A stretch of 64,000 nt of DNA from Azolla caroliniana (Eukaryota > Polypodiophyta): contig JBHGNT010000005.1 of NCBI GenBank assembly GCA_043228905.1, positions 22,134,001-22,198,000 on the forward strand, given 5' to 3'. Under the pieces are notes generated by a model. That model ran no database searches and had not been told where the DNA came from. It saw only the letters and a program-made list of their open reading frames with translations. Shown here one piece after another: positions 52,901-63,301 of this stretch (positions within the stretch are counted from its first letter, which is position 1; each line of letters starts with the position of its first letter). The position numbers and the translations under genes were made by a program.

Positions 52901-53489
52901 GAAACAACAGTGTAGAGGGGTCTTTTACAATCAAACCGTGCATCAAGTAGTGTTATTGCAGGAGAAATTGAGTGAAGTTGTAGCCACTCTAAAGAGCCAA
53001 TACAATGGCCTCTGATGGAATTGAAAGACAATGATCAGCCTTCATCCAACAATGGTCGTCCTCTCCCGTTCTTGAGTCAGTGGACCTCCATATAAGATGG
53101 AACTATCACATCCCTACTAGGATTTGTATATAACATTCTCATCTGTAAAATTTGATAACTAATGGAACGAGTTTTTTTGGGAAAAAAGAGGATATTAAGG
53201 TGATATGTGTTGAAACAAAATTTATCTCAACGACACTTAATTATTATAAGGACTACTTTTTAAGTAATGGTTTACACCCTTTTATATTTAGAGTTGAAGG
53301 GTTCACATTCAATTGGTTAGGCCAACTAGCCTTTCCACCCTATGTGCATATATTACAACACTCATGGATACAAACCATTACATAGTCTATAGCTTAATAT
53401 GATACCATTGTTGAAATTGTTAAGTACTATATTCCTTCAACCACCAAGTAATTGCAAATTGTTTACGCATTATGTGTATGTGTATGCGT
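49963..53489. other. AT-rich intergenic stretch with faint F-like LTR relics
   Basis: No gene supported. Two places resemble the 3' end of F LTRs: 50461-50500 (CTCCTAGTTCAAAACCTTTGTGGTTC) and 51331-51395 (GTTCAAAACCCTTATGGTTCC, CACATTGTGACA). GTGGGATTCATATAAGGATTC near 50745 echoes the F hairpin motif. These suggest very old LTR copies. Confidence 0.35.
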
Positions 53490-54338
53490 TGTCGTAGTGT
53501 ATTTCGTACACTACGTGAAAAACTTATAAAGTACCGATTTAATAAATATGAATAAATAATAGAAAATATTAAAATATATATAAAATGCATAGGGCAAGAT
53601 TCAAACCTTGCACGTCCATGTTAATAATGTAATGTCTTACCATTGCACTAGCATTTCATTAGTGTTAAAATGTAGATGTTCCACATAGAAAATTTAGTTC
53701 ACCTAGGATAAACTTTAGTTAAAAGAAAACGCATGCTAAAAGAAAAAAGCTACGCATGGACATCTAGCGTGCATGAACGCTATAGTTGATAAAAAAACGC
53801 ACAAGTTAGAAAAAGCATGATCACTTTAAATAAAGCATATAGTCTATCTATAGGAAAAGCATGGAGTCTATAGTTAGAGAAAAAAAAGCATGGATTCCTA
53901 AGACTCCCTCATCACTACATAAGGATGGGGAGCACAATGTAATAGGTGTGTAAAATATTTGGGAAATTGGATATATTTCCTAAAACACCAATAATAAAAT
54001 AGAATCGTGGGATTCACGAAGTTTTATATAATCTATCTCTTTCAATCTAAATTCATATTCTTACATAAATATTGATTAATGTAATACTTGTGGGATTCAC
54101 AAGGTTTGATCTCTTTTCTCAATCTACTTTAATCTATTCTAAACTATTTCAATTTATTACTACGATTAAGATAAACTAAAACAATTATACTTGTGGGATT
54201 CACAAGTTTCTATATCTCTTTCTTATAATCTATTCATATTCATAACTAGATTAGCCTCAAATTCTTCCTCCTCCTAGTCCAAAACCCCGGTGGTTCCCAC
54301 TTGACTCACACAACGATCCGGAGCCGAAAGGCACAATA
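53490..54338 (+). mobile_element. Solo LTR of the F family
   Basis: 849 bp. It begins TGTCGTAGTGTATTTCGTACACTACG as in F and ends AAAGGCACAATA (CGACA decayed). It is flanked by GCGT on both sides (53486-53489, 54339-54342), so it is a solo LTR left by LTR-LTR recombination. It contains the tRNA-like module (53597-53650) and three hairpin motifs (54004-54019, 54087-54103, 54190-54206), the last two with compensated stems. Confidence 0.88.
53597..53650 (-). promoter_or_regulatory. Antisense tRNA-like module in solo F LTR
   Basis: Minus strand: A-box TAGTGCAATGG (53640-53650) and B-box GGTTTGAATCT (53597-53607, one mismatch). Confidence 0.45.
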
Positions 54339-54342
54339 GCGT

Positions 54343-56188
54343 ATGCGTATGGAAAGTTAGGAATAGAGAAAGATGAAACGAAAACATTGAAAGCATGTGA
54401 AGGTGCATGCAGCCATTGGAGATCTTCTTCTTCATGGATCATTATATTGATGACGTGTAGTATGAAGCCTAGTTCCAAGTCAAAATTAATTGCCCTTTTC
54501 CTAAACATAAAATGCTCAAGTCCAAACCTAAAATCCTTCCTTTCTTTTTCATTGGTTGGGGGTAACTTAGATATCAAGAAACCCTACATGTGCATCCACA
54601 TTCCTTAACAATATGCCTTTGGTACAACTACTTGTTATCACTTCTTCAACTTAACCTAAAATGATCAACATTCTTTTGCCTTTTTCATTTTCTCTATAAA
54701 ATCATCCGGTCACATTTATGATGCAAAAAAATAAAAATAAGAGACAAGCAAAGGAGAACCCTAAACTTTATGCCTGTAGAGATTCATTCTTGAAATTATC
54801 TTCTTTCTTGTTGTGGAAGTGTCTCTTGGGTAGGCGACATGATATCGAAGGGATGGTAGAAGGTTTTATCTATGCTCCTTCACTTGTGTTCATATCTTAC
54901 ATTCGATGTGGAAATTGCATCCCCTTGGAAGATCACTATTGTGTGAGATAGATGAGGTTGGACAAATCTAAGCTATTGTCAGGGACATGGATAGTCATGG
55001 TGGAGGACAAAACACACAAGCACAAACATATGTCACCATTAACCTCCTTGTTCCCCTTATTGTCCAAAAGGCTTCCAATCATGAGCTTGTAATTCTTGTT
55101 TTTCAAAAAGCCAACATGTATGTATTACTCATTCATTTAAATGTTGAGAACCGATTATGCTTCAACAATTAGTGCTTTCTTAGTAGTGATGTTTGAAATT
55201 GTTTAATTGGAGATCCCCTAAGTGCAGAAAATATAGTAATTCTTTGGCAACAAAGGTGTTGGCAACATCAAGGATATTACATTGGAATGGAAAAGAAAGT
55301 CTAAACTCACAATTCAATCTAATGGCAAGGTTGGGTTTGGTAATTGTGGAAGATTTCATCTTAGAGTAAGGTACAAAAATGATGGTCTTTCATATAGTCA
55401 GAAATAAATTTCATATACCCCTCAAATATGGGTATATTTGGCAATCAATATTGGCAATGCCTAGTCTAGTTTTTACGACTCTAGAGATGGTGGTCGCAGA
55501 ACCATGGAAAGATTGGTCATTTGGTATTGGAAAATAGATATTTGTGGTGCACACTAATGATGTATACCATAAGTTGGTTGATGATAGAGCTTAGTGACCA
55601 AATAAGGTTTTGGATACATTGTACATTACTCGACATGTAAAGTGGTGGTGTCGAGTTTTAGATGTAGGATGGTAACCTCATCTTCCATTTTGTGCAAAGG
55701 TGTTTCTTTGTCGTGCAATGGTCGATGGGTTTCCTTTGGCGATGACTTTAAAACGAGACATATTTCAATGGGACATGTTTTTTTTGTATAGTGGTTGACA
55801 AAGATGCCAAACATAGGTTCATTACATGCCTAGTTGCTAAAGCCATTTGGATGGTTATATCACAAAGTTGGGCATCAATAATAACAAGTATTTTGTCACC
55901 TTTTAAGCAGGTTCTCATTGGTATCATGTCATTTTTTTCTACCTTAGGTATTGGGGGATGTAGTTTAATTGAACCATGAGAAATGGGTCCTTGTTTGATG
56001 GACTTAGTGGGGTAACACAACAACTCCATAGGATGAAAGGGAAGTTGATTTAACAATTTTCGCAACTATGTTTTATGGGGGCATTGTCCCAATATGAGGT
56101 AGAGTTATGTCCTCTTGTATTACAACACTTGAGAGAGTTTACCTTGTCATATCGCTACTAATGAAGTAGTAGAGATAACATGGGATGT
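54343..56188. other. AT-rich stretch without recognisable genes
   Basis: Only short, low-support ORFs (largest 105 codons on the minus strand at 55748-56065, no motif). No RNA gene, LTR or terminal repeat recognised. Confidence 0.4.
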
Positions 56189-56462
56189 TGTTGAGAATCA
56201 AACTCAACTTCCCGTGTGTGGGAACACACCCTAGGATACTCAAGCGTGTGACCACCCCACCTCCTCGTATAGTGTCATAGAAGTTAATATCCTATGACAC
56301 ATATTCTTTAAGTATTTAAGACTCAACCTCTTTCCCAAGATGCGCCTCAAGTGAGAGAATCTTAAGAGAAGGTGACTACATAAGCACATGCTCCTTCTCT
56401 TTGTAATTGTTGGTCATTCTTGCTTCCTTGTAATACAATTTTCTATTTTCTATAATCTTGAG

Positions 56463-56554
<92 letters not shown>

Positions 56555-56611
56555 ACACACACACACACACACAGTTCTTCCGTTGCACAGAATCATCACT
56601 GATTCTTTACA
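56189..56611 (+). mobile_element. Copia A 5' LTR
   Basis: 423 bp, TGTTGAGAATCAAACTC to GATTCTTTACA. Contains a perfect 9-bp inverted repeat (56272-56280 with 56292-56300), a ~90-bp CT microsatellite (56463-56553) and a CA tract. Confidence 0.88.
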
Positions 56612-57149
56612 TGGTATCAGAGCGCGTGGTAGCTTGATCCAAGCTCATCGCCTTTATGTGTGTTATGCCCAAGCCCACGTTCGGAAAGAACCAGCTAATC
56701 GTTGTAGGAGCATTCTGCATAGTTCGTATCAAAGAGAAGAAGAAGAAGAAGTTCGACAATGAACACTCATATGGGAAACGCTCTTCCTACCTAGAAGCTC
56801 GAAAGAATCAACTTTACATCTTGGGAGTACAAGATGCACCAATACCTTGTTGGCCAAGGTTATTGGAGCTATGTCGAGGGAGCACACGAAAATCAACCCA
56901 ACCTAGCACATGCCGACTACCCAGTTTGGGAGCAAGCGGCGAGTCATGTGTTGTATGGCCTTGCATCATGTGCCCATGAGCACATGCTCACCTACATCCG
57001 AGAGGCCAAAACGCCGAAGGAGGCGTGGGGGAACCTCAAGAAGATCTTCGTGGCTAACACGGCCGCAAGAAAGCTTCAACTCCTTCTCTTTGTAATTGTT
57101 GGTCATTCTTGCTTCCTTGTAATACAATTTTCTATTTTCTATAATCTTG

Positions 57150-57187
<38 letters not shown>

Positions 57188-57712
57188 ACACACACACACA
57201 CACACAGTTCTTCCGCTGCACAGAATCATCACTGATTCTTTACATGGTATCAGAGCGCGTGGTAGCTTGATCCAAGCTCATCGCCTTTATGTGTGTTATG
57301 CCCAAGCCCACGTTCGGAAAGAACCAGCTAATCGTTGTAGGAGCATTCTGCATAGTTCGTATCAAAGAGAAGAAGAAGAAGAAGTTCGACAATGAACACT
57401 CATATGGGAAACGCTCTTCCTACCTAGAAGCTCGAAAGAATCAACTTTGCATCTTGGGAGTACAAGATGCACCAATACCTTGTTGGCCAAGGTTATTGGA
57501 GCTATGTCGAGGGAGCACACGAAAATCAACCCAACCTAGCACATGCCGACTACCCAGTTTGGGAGCAAGCGGCGAGTCATGTGTTGTATGGCCTTGCATC
57601 ATGTGCCCATGAGCACATGCTCACCTACATCCGAGAGGCCAAAACGTCGAAGGAGGCATGGGGGAACCTCAAGAAGATCTTCGTGGCTAACACGGCCACA
57701 AGAAAGCTTCAA
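56391..57712 (+). repeat. Tandem duplication of LTR end plus gag start (Copia A)
   Basis: Unit 1 (56391-57079, 689 bp) is repeated as unit 2 (57080-57712, 633 bp). They differ mostly in CT-tract length. CTCC is present at both parental breakpoints and at the join, so microhomology-mediated unequal exchange or template switching made it. Each unit contains the U5-side LTR, the tRNA-Met primer site and gag codons 1 to ~105. Confidence 0.88.
56612..56623 (+). other. Copia A primer-binding site (initiator tRNA-Met)
   Basis: TGGTATCAGAGC directly after the LTR. A second copy is at 57245-57256 in the duplicated unit. Confidence 0.93.
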
Positions 57713-57829
57713 CTCCGTCAAGAGTTGAATGGTATACAACAAAGGGACATGTCAATCGACATCTACACCTTGAAGATCAAGGAATTGTTTGATGCCCTCA
57801 AGTGGATCAATGTTAGCATTGACGACAAT
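57392..57829 (+). pseudogene. Copia A gag N-terminal part
   Basis: Reads MNTHMGNALPT, then a TAG, then KLERINFASWEYKMHQYLV, WSYVEGAHENQ, LTYIREAKTSKEAWGNLKKIF, RKLQLRQELNGIQQRDMSID and KIKELFDALKWIN, the DUF4219/UBN2-type gag of Copia elements. The other copy at 56759-57079 has the same stop. It is interrupted at 57829 by Copia B and resumes at 62177 (MVQICLGGLTPKFG). Confidence 0.85.
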
Positions 57830-58115
57830 TGTTGAGAATCAAGCTCAACTTGGTCTAGTGTGTGAACTCACCTTGAGAATGAATAGACACTCCAACAGTC
57901 AAGAGTCACCATTAAGTCACCACTTTGTATTCTAGCATTTAGTATGAGTCATAGAATCATATTCTATGACACATAACTTATGAGCTTTCACATTCCCCAT
58001 GCTCCATGAGTCTTGTAGTTAATGATGAGAGAGGGTGACTATATAAAGCACCCTCCTCCCACCTTGTATGATGTTGAGTCTTTCTCCTTTGTTAATACAA
58101 TCTACCTTGCGTATA

Positions 58116-58151
<36 letters not shown>

Positions 58152-58209
58152 TACGCACATAACACACATCTATTCCGCTTCACAAGAATCCATCTCTTGA
58201 TTCTTTATA
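57830..58209 (+). mobile_element. Copia B 5' LTR
   Basis: 380 bp. Contains a 23-bp palindrome (57948-57957 with 57961-57970, CAT loop), TATATAAAG at 58040-58048 and a short CT/CA tract. Confidence 0.92.
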
Positions 58210-58221
58210 TGGTATCAGAGC
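58210..58221 (+). other. Copia B primer-binding site (initiator tRNA-Met)
   Basis: TGGTATCAGAGC abuts the LTR end. Confidence 0.93.
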
Positions 58222-58371
58222 GATTTGGTAGCTCGATCTAGCTCATTCGCCTCATCATGATCGTGTGTTGTGCTCTACGCCGACGACCAAGAACCGGCTC
58301 ATCGCTATCGTAGCTTTGCTACATAGCTCGCATTCGAAGAGAGAAGAAGAAGAAGAAGAAGAATCGACATA

Positions 58372-58815
58372 ATGAATTCTCAAATGGGGAGCGCTCTCCC
58401 TACCGAGAAGTTGGATCGAAACAACTTTGCATCTTGGGAGTACAAGATGCACCAATATCTTGTCAGACAAGGCTATTGGAGCTACATCAAAGGAGCGCAT
58501 GAAGACTGACCCGCCGAAGCGCCTCCCGGATACGCGACATGGGAGCAAGCCGTAAGCCGGGTGATGTATTGCTTGGAGACATGTGTTCACGATCACATGC
58601 TTGGCTACATTCGCGAAGCCAAGACGCCGAAGGAGGCATGGGAAAATCTACGAAAGATTTTCGCGGCGAACACAACCGCAAGAAGGCTTCAACTCCGCCA
58701 AGAGTTGAACAACATTCAACAAAGGGACGTGTCCATTACGACATACCCCTCGAAGATCAAGGAGCTTTGCGATTCGCTCGGCTCAATAAGCGTAAATATC
58801 GATGATGATGAGATA
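58372..58815 (+). pseudogene. Copia B gag N-terminal part
   Basis: Starts MNSQMGSALPTEKLDRNNFASWEYKMHQYLV with one TGA (near 58508) before PAEAPPGYATWEQAVSR, then LGYIREAKTPKEAWENLRKIF, RRLQLRQELNNIQQRDVSI and KIKELCDSLGSISVNIDDDE. It stops at the inversion breakpoint. The missing continuation (QICLGGLAPRFG) is found at the far end of the inverted block. Confidence 0.85.
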
Positions 58816-59832
58816 TCATAGCTCTATGTCGGAGTCGGCTTTCGTGCTTTTCGCGAACATGGCGGATTTTATCTCGTGTGAATCGAGAATGAACATCCAA
58901 CCCTCTCTTCTTCCGCGTGCGATGATTCGGCCTTCTTTTTCGATGAAGCACCCTTCTTGGTCGAATTGTACTTGCATCCCTTGCTCAACCATTTGGCCGA
59001 CCGAGACCAAATTCTTCGTGATGGTGGGAACATGCAAGACATTTTTAATGTATGTTTGCTTACCTCTTTCGCCAAACGGAACATTGCCGATGTGCCGGAT
59101 CAGGTGCGTAGTGTCATCTCCGGTTTCAACATAACCGGGTCGCTCCGGCTCTCGAAGTTCGAGAAACCATTCTTTATGGGATGTCATATGGTTTGAGGCT
59201 CCGGAGTCAACAAACCATACGTCCTCCGGATTGAGGGCACTAGTTGAGGTAGAGGTCGACATAGAGTTTGCTCTACGTTTTATCATGAACATACCGCCAC
59301 GGTCGGAGTTGCATGCATACATTCCGCCACAATCTTCCTTGTCGGAGTTGTTCCCGTACATTCCGCTATACTCTTCGTAGTCGGAATTGTGCGCGTAATT
59401 CATGAGTTGTCGGCTTGTGGAAGCCGATTCACGCATCTTCTTTCGACACTCTTCTTCGTAGTGGTTGAGCTTTCGGCAATATCCGCATTCGGTTGCGTTT
59501 TGACGGCTTGGGCCGGAGTGGAAGCTCCCCCTTCTTGCGAAGGTTCCTCATTGGCTTTCGTTTTGCGGCCGAAATTGGGAGTTGTTGTCGTAGGTCAGAC
59601 CTCGTCCGCCTTGTCCTTGGCCGAATCGGCCTCTCGATCATCCGCGTCCTCTTCCTCCGTTCGAGTGCGTGTAGAGCATGTGGCCTTCCGACTCATTGCT
59701 CCTTGTACGCACGTGGTTTTCTTCGACCAATAGCATTGATTGGAGCTCGAAGAAGGAGGGAGATTTCTCTCGTGCTAGAACGGCGGTTCGCATCGTGCCG
59801 AACCGTGGTGCGAGGCCGCCGAGGCATATTTG
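58816..59832 (-). pseudogene. Inverted gag-protease block inside Copia B
   Basis: On the minus strand from 59832: DQICLGGLAPRFG, the gag tail, a zinc-knuckle region near 59490, protease DVWFVDSGASNHMTSHKEWF with the catalytic Asp intact, HIGNVPFGERGKQTYIKN, and MFILDSHEIKS...ADSDIEL. In normal Copia order this lies between the flanking plus-strand gag and integrase, so it is an in-place inversion of ~1.02 kb. Only about 4 codons (WHKR) and a couple of others are lost at the edges. Confidence 0.92.
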
Positions 59833-61014
59833 ATCGGCCACATCAATCTCAACAAACTCAAAGCAATGAAATCAAAAGGAGTCGCCATCAGACTCCCGAC
59901 ATTCAAAGAGAAGGAGATTGAAGGTGTATGCGAACCGTGCCAATTCGGCAAGCAACACCGACACCCATTCCCGAAAGAGCGGAATGTGAGCAAAGGTCTA
60001 CTCGACGTAGTCCATTCGACATATGGGGACCGGCATAGACGACTACATTCCGCGGATGCCGATACTACGTGCTCTTCATCGACGACTTCTCTAGGCACAC
60101 TTGGATCTATCCGATGCGGCAAAAGGGCGAAGTGTTTGGACACTTCCAAAAATTCAAGAATAAAGTCGAGAAAGCCACGGGCCGACATGTACGATGTCTC
60201 CGATCGGATGGCGGCAAGGAGTACTTCTCGGACGATTTCACGGCGTATCTCCGAAAGGAAGGAATTCGGCGAGAATTCACTTGCCGACACACTCCGCAAC
60301 AAAACGGGTAGCCGACCGCAAAAATCGGCACATCCTCGAAGTAGCGCGGGCCATGATGAACGAGAAGCATATACCCAAGTTATATTGGGCCGAAGCTGCA
60401 AATACGGTCGTCTACCTAATGAACCGGTGCACAACATCCGGCGTGCACGAGGTCACTCCGCACGAAAAATACTTCGGAAAGAAGCTGGACTTATCGCACA
60501 TCCGCATATTTGGCGCAATAGCGTATGTGCACATCCCCGACGAGAAGCGTCAAAAGCTTGACCCGAAGTCAGAGAAATGTATCCTCGTAGGATACTCACT
60601 GGACCAAAAGGGGTACAAGTGCTACAACCCCTCAACTCGAAAATCTCGAGTAAGTCGAGACGTCGTTTTTGACGAGTCCGCATCCTGGTACGCACCAGAG
60701 ACAACTTCGACTCCGACTCCGCTGGACCCGGAATCCACCGAACAAGAGATAGAGGATGAAGATTGCCTTACGTGCATGTTCGAAGAAAGTCTGATCACGA
60801 CCCGACTGAGCGGACCACAAGAGCCTTTGAGCAATCAAAGCACATCACGGCCTAGCCCGAAGATGGACAAAGGCAAGGCGAAAATGGCGGAATACGCAGA
60901 CGATCACTTCGACGACAATGAGTCGACTCACTCACTCGACAGTGAGTTCGGTAGTTTCGAGGTACCAATCGGAGCTAAGAAAGCCCTCATCTCTGCAAAT
61001 GAAAAGCTTCGCCG
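59833..61014 (+). pseudogene. Copia B integrase and hinge
   Basis: IGHINLNKLKAMKSKG, the zinc site CEPCQFGKQHRHPF, a frame break near 60010, then the core LFIDDFSRHTWIYPM and RSDGGKEYF. HTPQQNG is followed by a TAG, and ADRKNRH shows Asp where the catalytic Glu belongs. The C-terminal region FGAIAYVHIPDEKRQKLDPKSEK and SRVSRDVVFDE is followed by an acidic hinge. At ~61014 it jumps to RNase H. Confidence 0.88.
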
Positions 61015-61250
61015 ATCCGACCTCCCTTTACTGCGACAACATGAGCAGTATCTATCTGGCTCGAAACCCGGTGTTCCACGCGCGGACAAAGCACATCGAA
61101 GTGCACTGTCACTTTATCTGAGAGCACGTTCTAGCTGGCGATGTCGACCTACAACACATTAGCACAAATCTTCAAACGGCCGACATATTCACTAAAGCCT
61201 TAGGAGCCGACAAGATGTGGCAATTCATGATCAATCTTTGATTAACGATC
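61015..61250 (+). pseudogene. Copia B RNase H end (RT deleted)
   Basis: [32 protein letters not shown], a TGA, then FTKALGADKMWQFM. The corresponding region in the B2 fragment (620-850) is very similar. All of RT and most of RNase H are absent. Confidence 0.9.
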
Positions 61251-61260
61251 CTTGACCTGC

Positions 61261-61700
61261 CAAGCTTGAGGGGGAGTACTGAAGATATTATGCAATAACG
61301 TGTGGATTCCGCAAACCGCGCACATTACGCAATAACATGTGGATTATGCAACCACGCAACGAAGCCGCGAAGAGTCGATCTACCGCGCAAATCCACGAAG
61401 AAAGACGCAAGCCGAAGCACAGCCTTCGCAACTACGCACAACGCAAGCTAGAGATCTCGGATTGTCGATCCCTGACCTGCCAAGCTTGAGGGGGAGTACT
61501 GAAGATATTATGCAATAATGCGTGGATTCCGCAAACTGCGCACATTACGCAATAACATGTGGATTACGCAACCACGCAACGAAGCCACGAAGAGTCGATC
61601 TACCGCGCAAAGCCGCGAAGAAAGACGCAAGCCAAAGCACAACCTTCGCAACTACGCACAACGCGAGTCGATGCGGACTTCGGAACGTGAGTCGAAGCGG
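61261..61700 (+). repeat. 220-bp tandem duplication before the Copia B 3' LTR
   Basis: CAAGCTTGAGGGGGAGTACTGAAG at 61261 recurs at 61481. The repeated stretch includes a polypurine-like GAGGGGGAG and the ACGCAACGAAGCC repeats. The functional polypurine tract (GAGCTTGAGGGGGCG) lies at ~61733-61747. Confidence 0.85.
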
Positions 61701-61747
61701 ATTTCGGATACCGTTTGAAATCGACCCGACTTGAGCTTGAGGGGGCG

Positions 61748-62030
61748 TGTTGAGAATCAAGCTCAACTTGGTCTAGTGTGTGAACTCACCTTGAGAATGA
61801 ATAGACACTCCAACAGTCAAGAGTCACCATTAAGTCACCACTTTGTATTCTAGCATTTAGTATGAGTCATAGAATCATATTCTATGACACATAACTTATG
61901 AGCTTTCACATTTCCCATGCTCCATGAGTCTTGTAGTTAATGATGAGAGAGGGTGACTATATAAAGCACCCTCCTCCCACCTTGTATGATGTTGAGTCTT
62001 TCTCCTTTGTTAATACAATCTACCTTGCGT

Positions 62031-62113
<83 letters not shown>

Positions 62114-62171
62114 TACGCACATAACACACATCTATTCCGCTTCACAAGAATCCATCTCTTGATTCTTTACA
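61748..62171 (+). mobile_element. Copia B 3' LTR
   Basis: 424 bp, TGTTGAGAATCAAGC to TTCTTTACA. It is longer than the 5' copy because the CT tract (about 62034-62092) is expanded. The palindrome is at 61866-61888. Followed by duplicated ACAAT. Confidence 0.92.
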
Positions 62172-62176
62172 ACAAT

Positions 62177-63297
62177 AAAATGGTACAGATTTGCCTCGGA
62201 GGCTTAACACCTAAGTTCGGAGTCATTCGGTCAACAATCCTCGCAAGGGAAAATCCTCCCTCCTTCGATTTCTAGTCGATGTTTCTGGTCGAGGAGAATC
62301 ATGTTTGAACAAAAAGCAATGTGCAAGAAGGACAAATACTCTATTTGAACTTCGATGGAGGAAGAGGACAAGGTCATGGAAGAAGAGGTTGATTCAGCCA
62401 AAGCCAACACAACCAAGAGCAACCCCGAGAACATAATTTGTACTACCGACCAGACGTTTCGAACGCGCGAGGCGGAGCGTTTGGAAGAAGGGGGAGCAAT
62501 CATGTTGGACCCATCCGACAAAACAATCCTGCCCAATGAAGACACTGTGGTAAATTCAGCCACTATGCAGCAAAGTGTCGGAAAAAGAAGAGTGAGTCAG
62601 CCTCCACAAGCCAACAACTCACAAACTACACTTCCAACTCCAACTACGACAATCGCGGCGGAATGTTTGTGATGAGGCATAGCGCGAACTCGATGACAAC
62701 CTCCAACCCGACCAACACCTCCAAACCAAAAGATGTATGGTTTGTCGACTCAAGCGCATCCAACCACATGACGTCTCATGAGGATTGGTTCCGAGATCTA
62801 CAAAAGCCCAAATGGCCCAGCTATGTGGAAACTGGGAATGACACAATCCACCCCATTTAGCATGTTGGCAATGTCCCATTTGGGGAAGAAGGCAACCAAG
62901 CCTACATTAAGAATGGTCTACATGCTCCTACAATAACAAAGAACTTGGTCTCACTTGGCCAGATAGTCAAACAAGGCATGCAAGTCTGCGTCAACGATGG
63001 AGGATGCTTCATCAAAAAAGAAGGTTGACTTATCGTTCACGGTCAGAGAGAAGGTCAGATGTTCATCCTCGACTCTCACGAGATGAAATCGGAAATGTAT
63101 GCCAAGGGCCAGAAAGCCAACGCCGACATAGAGTTGTGGCACAAGAGGATAGGCCACATCAACCTCCAAAAGCTCAAAGGAATGCAGTTGAAAGGAAGCG
63201 TCGTCGGACTCCCGACTTTCACCAAAAAGGGATTGTATGCGTGTGCAAAGCTTGTTAATTCGCAAATAGCACTGACAACCATTCCCAAAGGAGAGGA
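62177..63297 (+). pseudogene. Copia A gag end, protease and integrase N-terminus
   Basis: MVQICLGGLTPKFGVIRSTILAREN, a decayed zinc-knuckle region (HCGKFSHYAAKCRKK near 62540-62590), protease VWFVDSSASNHMTSHEDWF where the Gly of DSG is Ser, HVGNVPFGEEGNQAYIKN, MFILDSHEMKSEMYAKG and LWHKRIGHINLQKLKGMQ. The zinc-site Cys are partly lost (YACAKLVNSQ). Several stops (62272, 62858, 63027). Confidence 0.85.
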
Positions 63298-63301
63298 ACG
63301 T

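Larger units (their letters stand above)
57830..62171 (+). mobile_element. Young, RT-less, internally inverted Copia B
   Basis: LTRs 57830-58209 and 61748-62171 are nearly identical outside the CT tract (one substitution seen near 57996/61914, and the last CA is TA in the 5' copy). TSD ACAAT is perfect. The internal region has gag, then ~1 kb in inverted orientation, then integrase. Its hinge joins directly to the end of RNase H, with RT deleted. It cannot encode its own RT, yet the LTRs indicate recent transposition, so it was likely copied in trans or rearranged very recently. Confidence 0.92.
56189..63301 (+). mobile_element. Copia element A, interrupted and 3'-truncated
   Basis: 5' LTR (56189-56611), initiator tRNA-Met primer site, a gag start that is duplicated in tandem with part of the LTR, then interruption by Copia B (TSD ACAAT at 57825-57829 and 62172-62176), then gag end, protease and integrase N-terminus (62177-63297). 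It breaks at 63301 where a minus-strand Gypsy LTR begins. RT, RNase H and the 3' LTR are outside the window or lost. Confidence 0.85.

Noticed and set aside
54718-54951. Small host gene
   Set aside because: 77 codons without recognised motif in AT-rich sequence; chance length.
56388-57395. ORFs with long Leu-Ser runs
   Set aside because: Translations of the CT microsatellites in Copia LTRs, not proteins.
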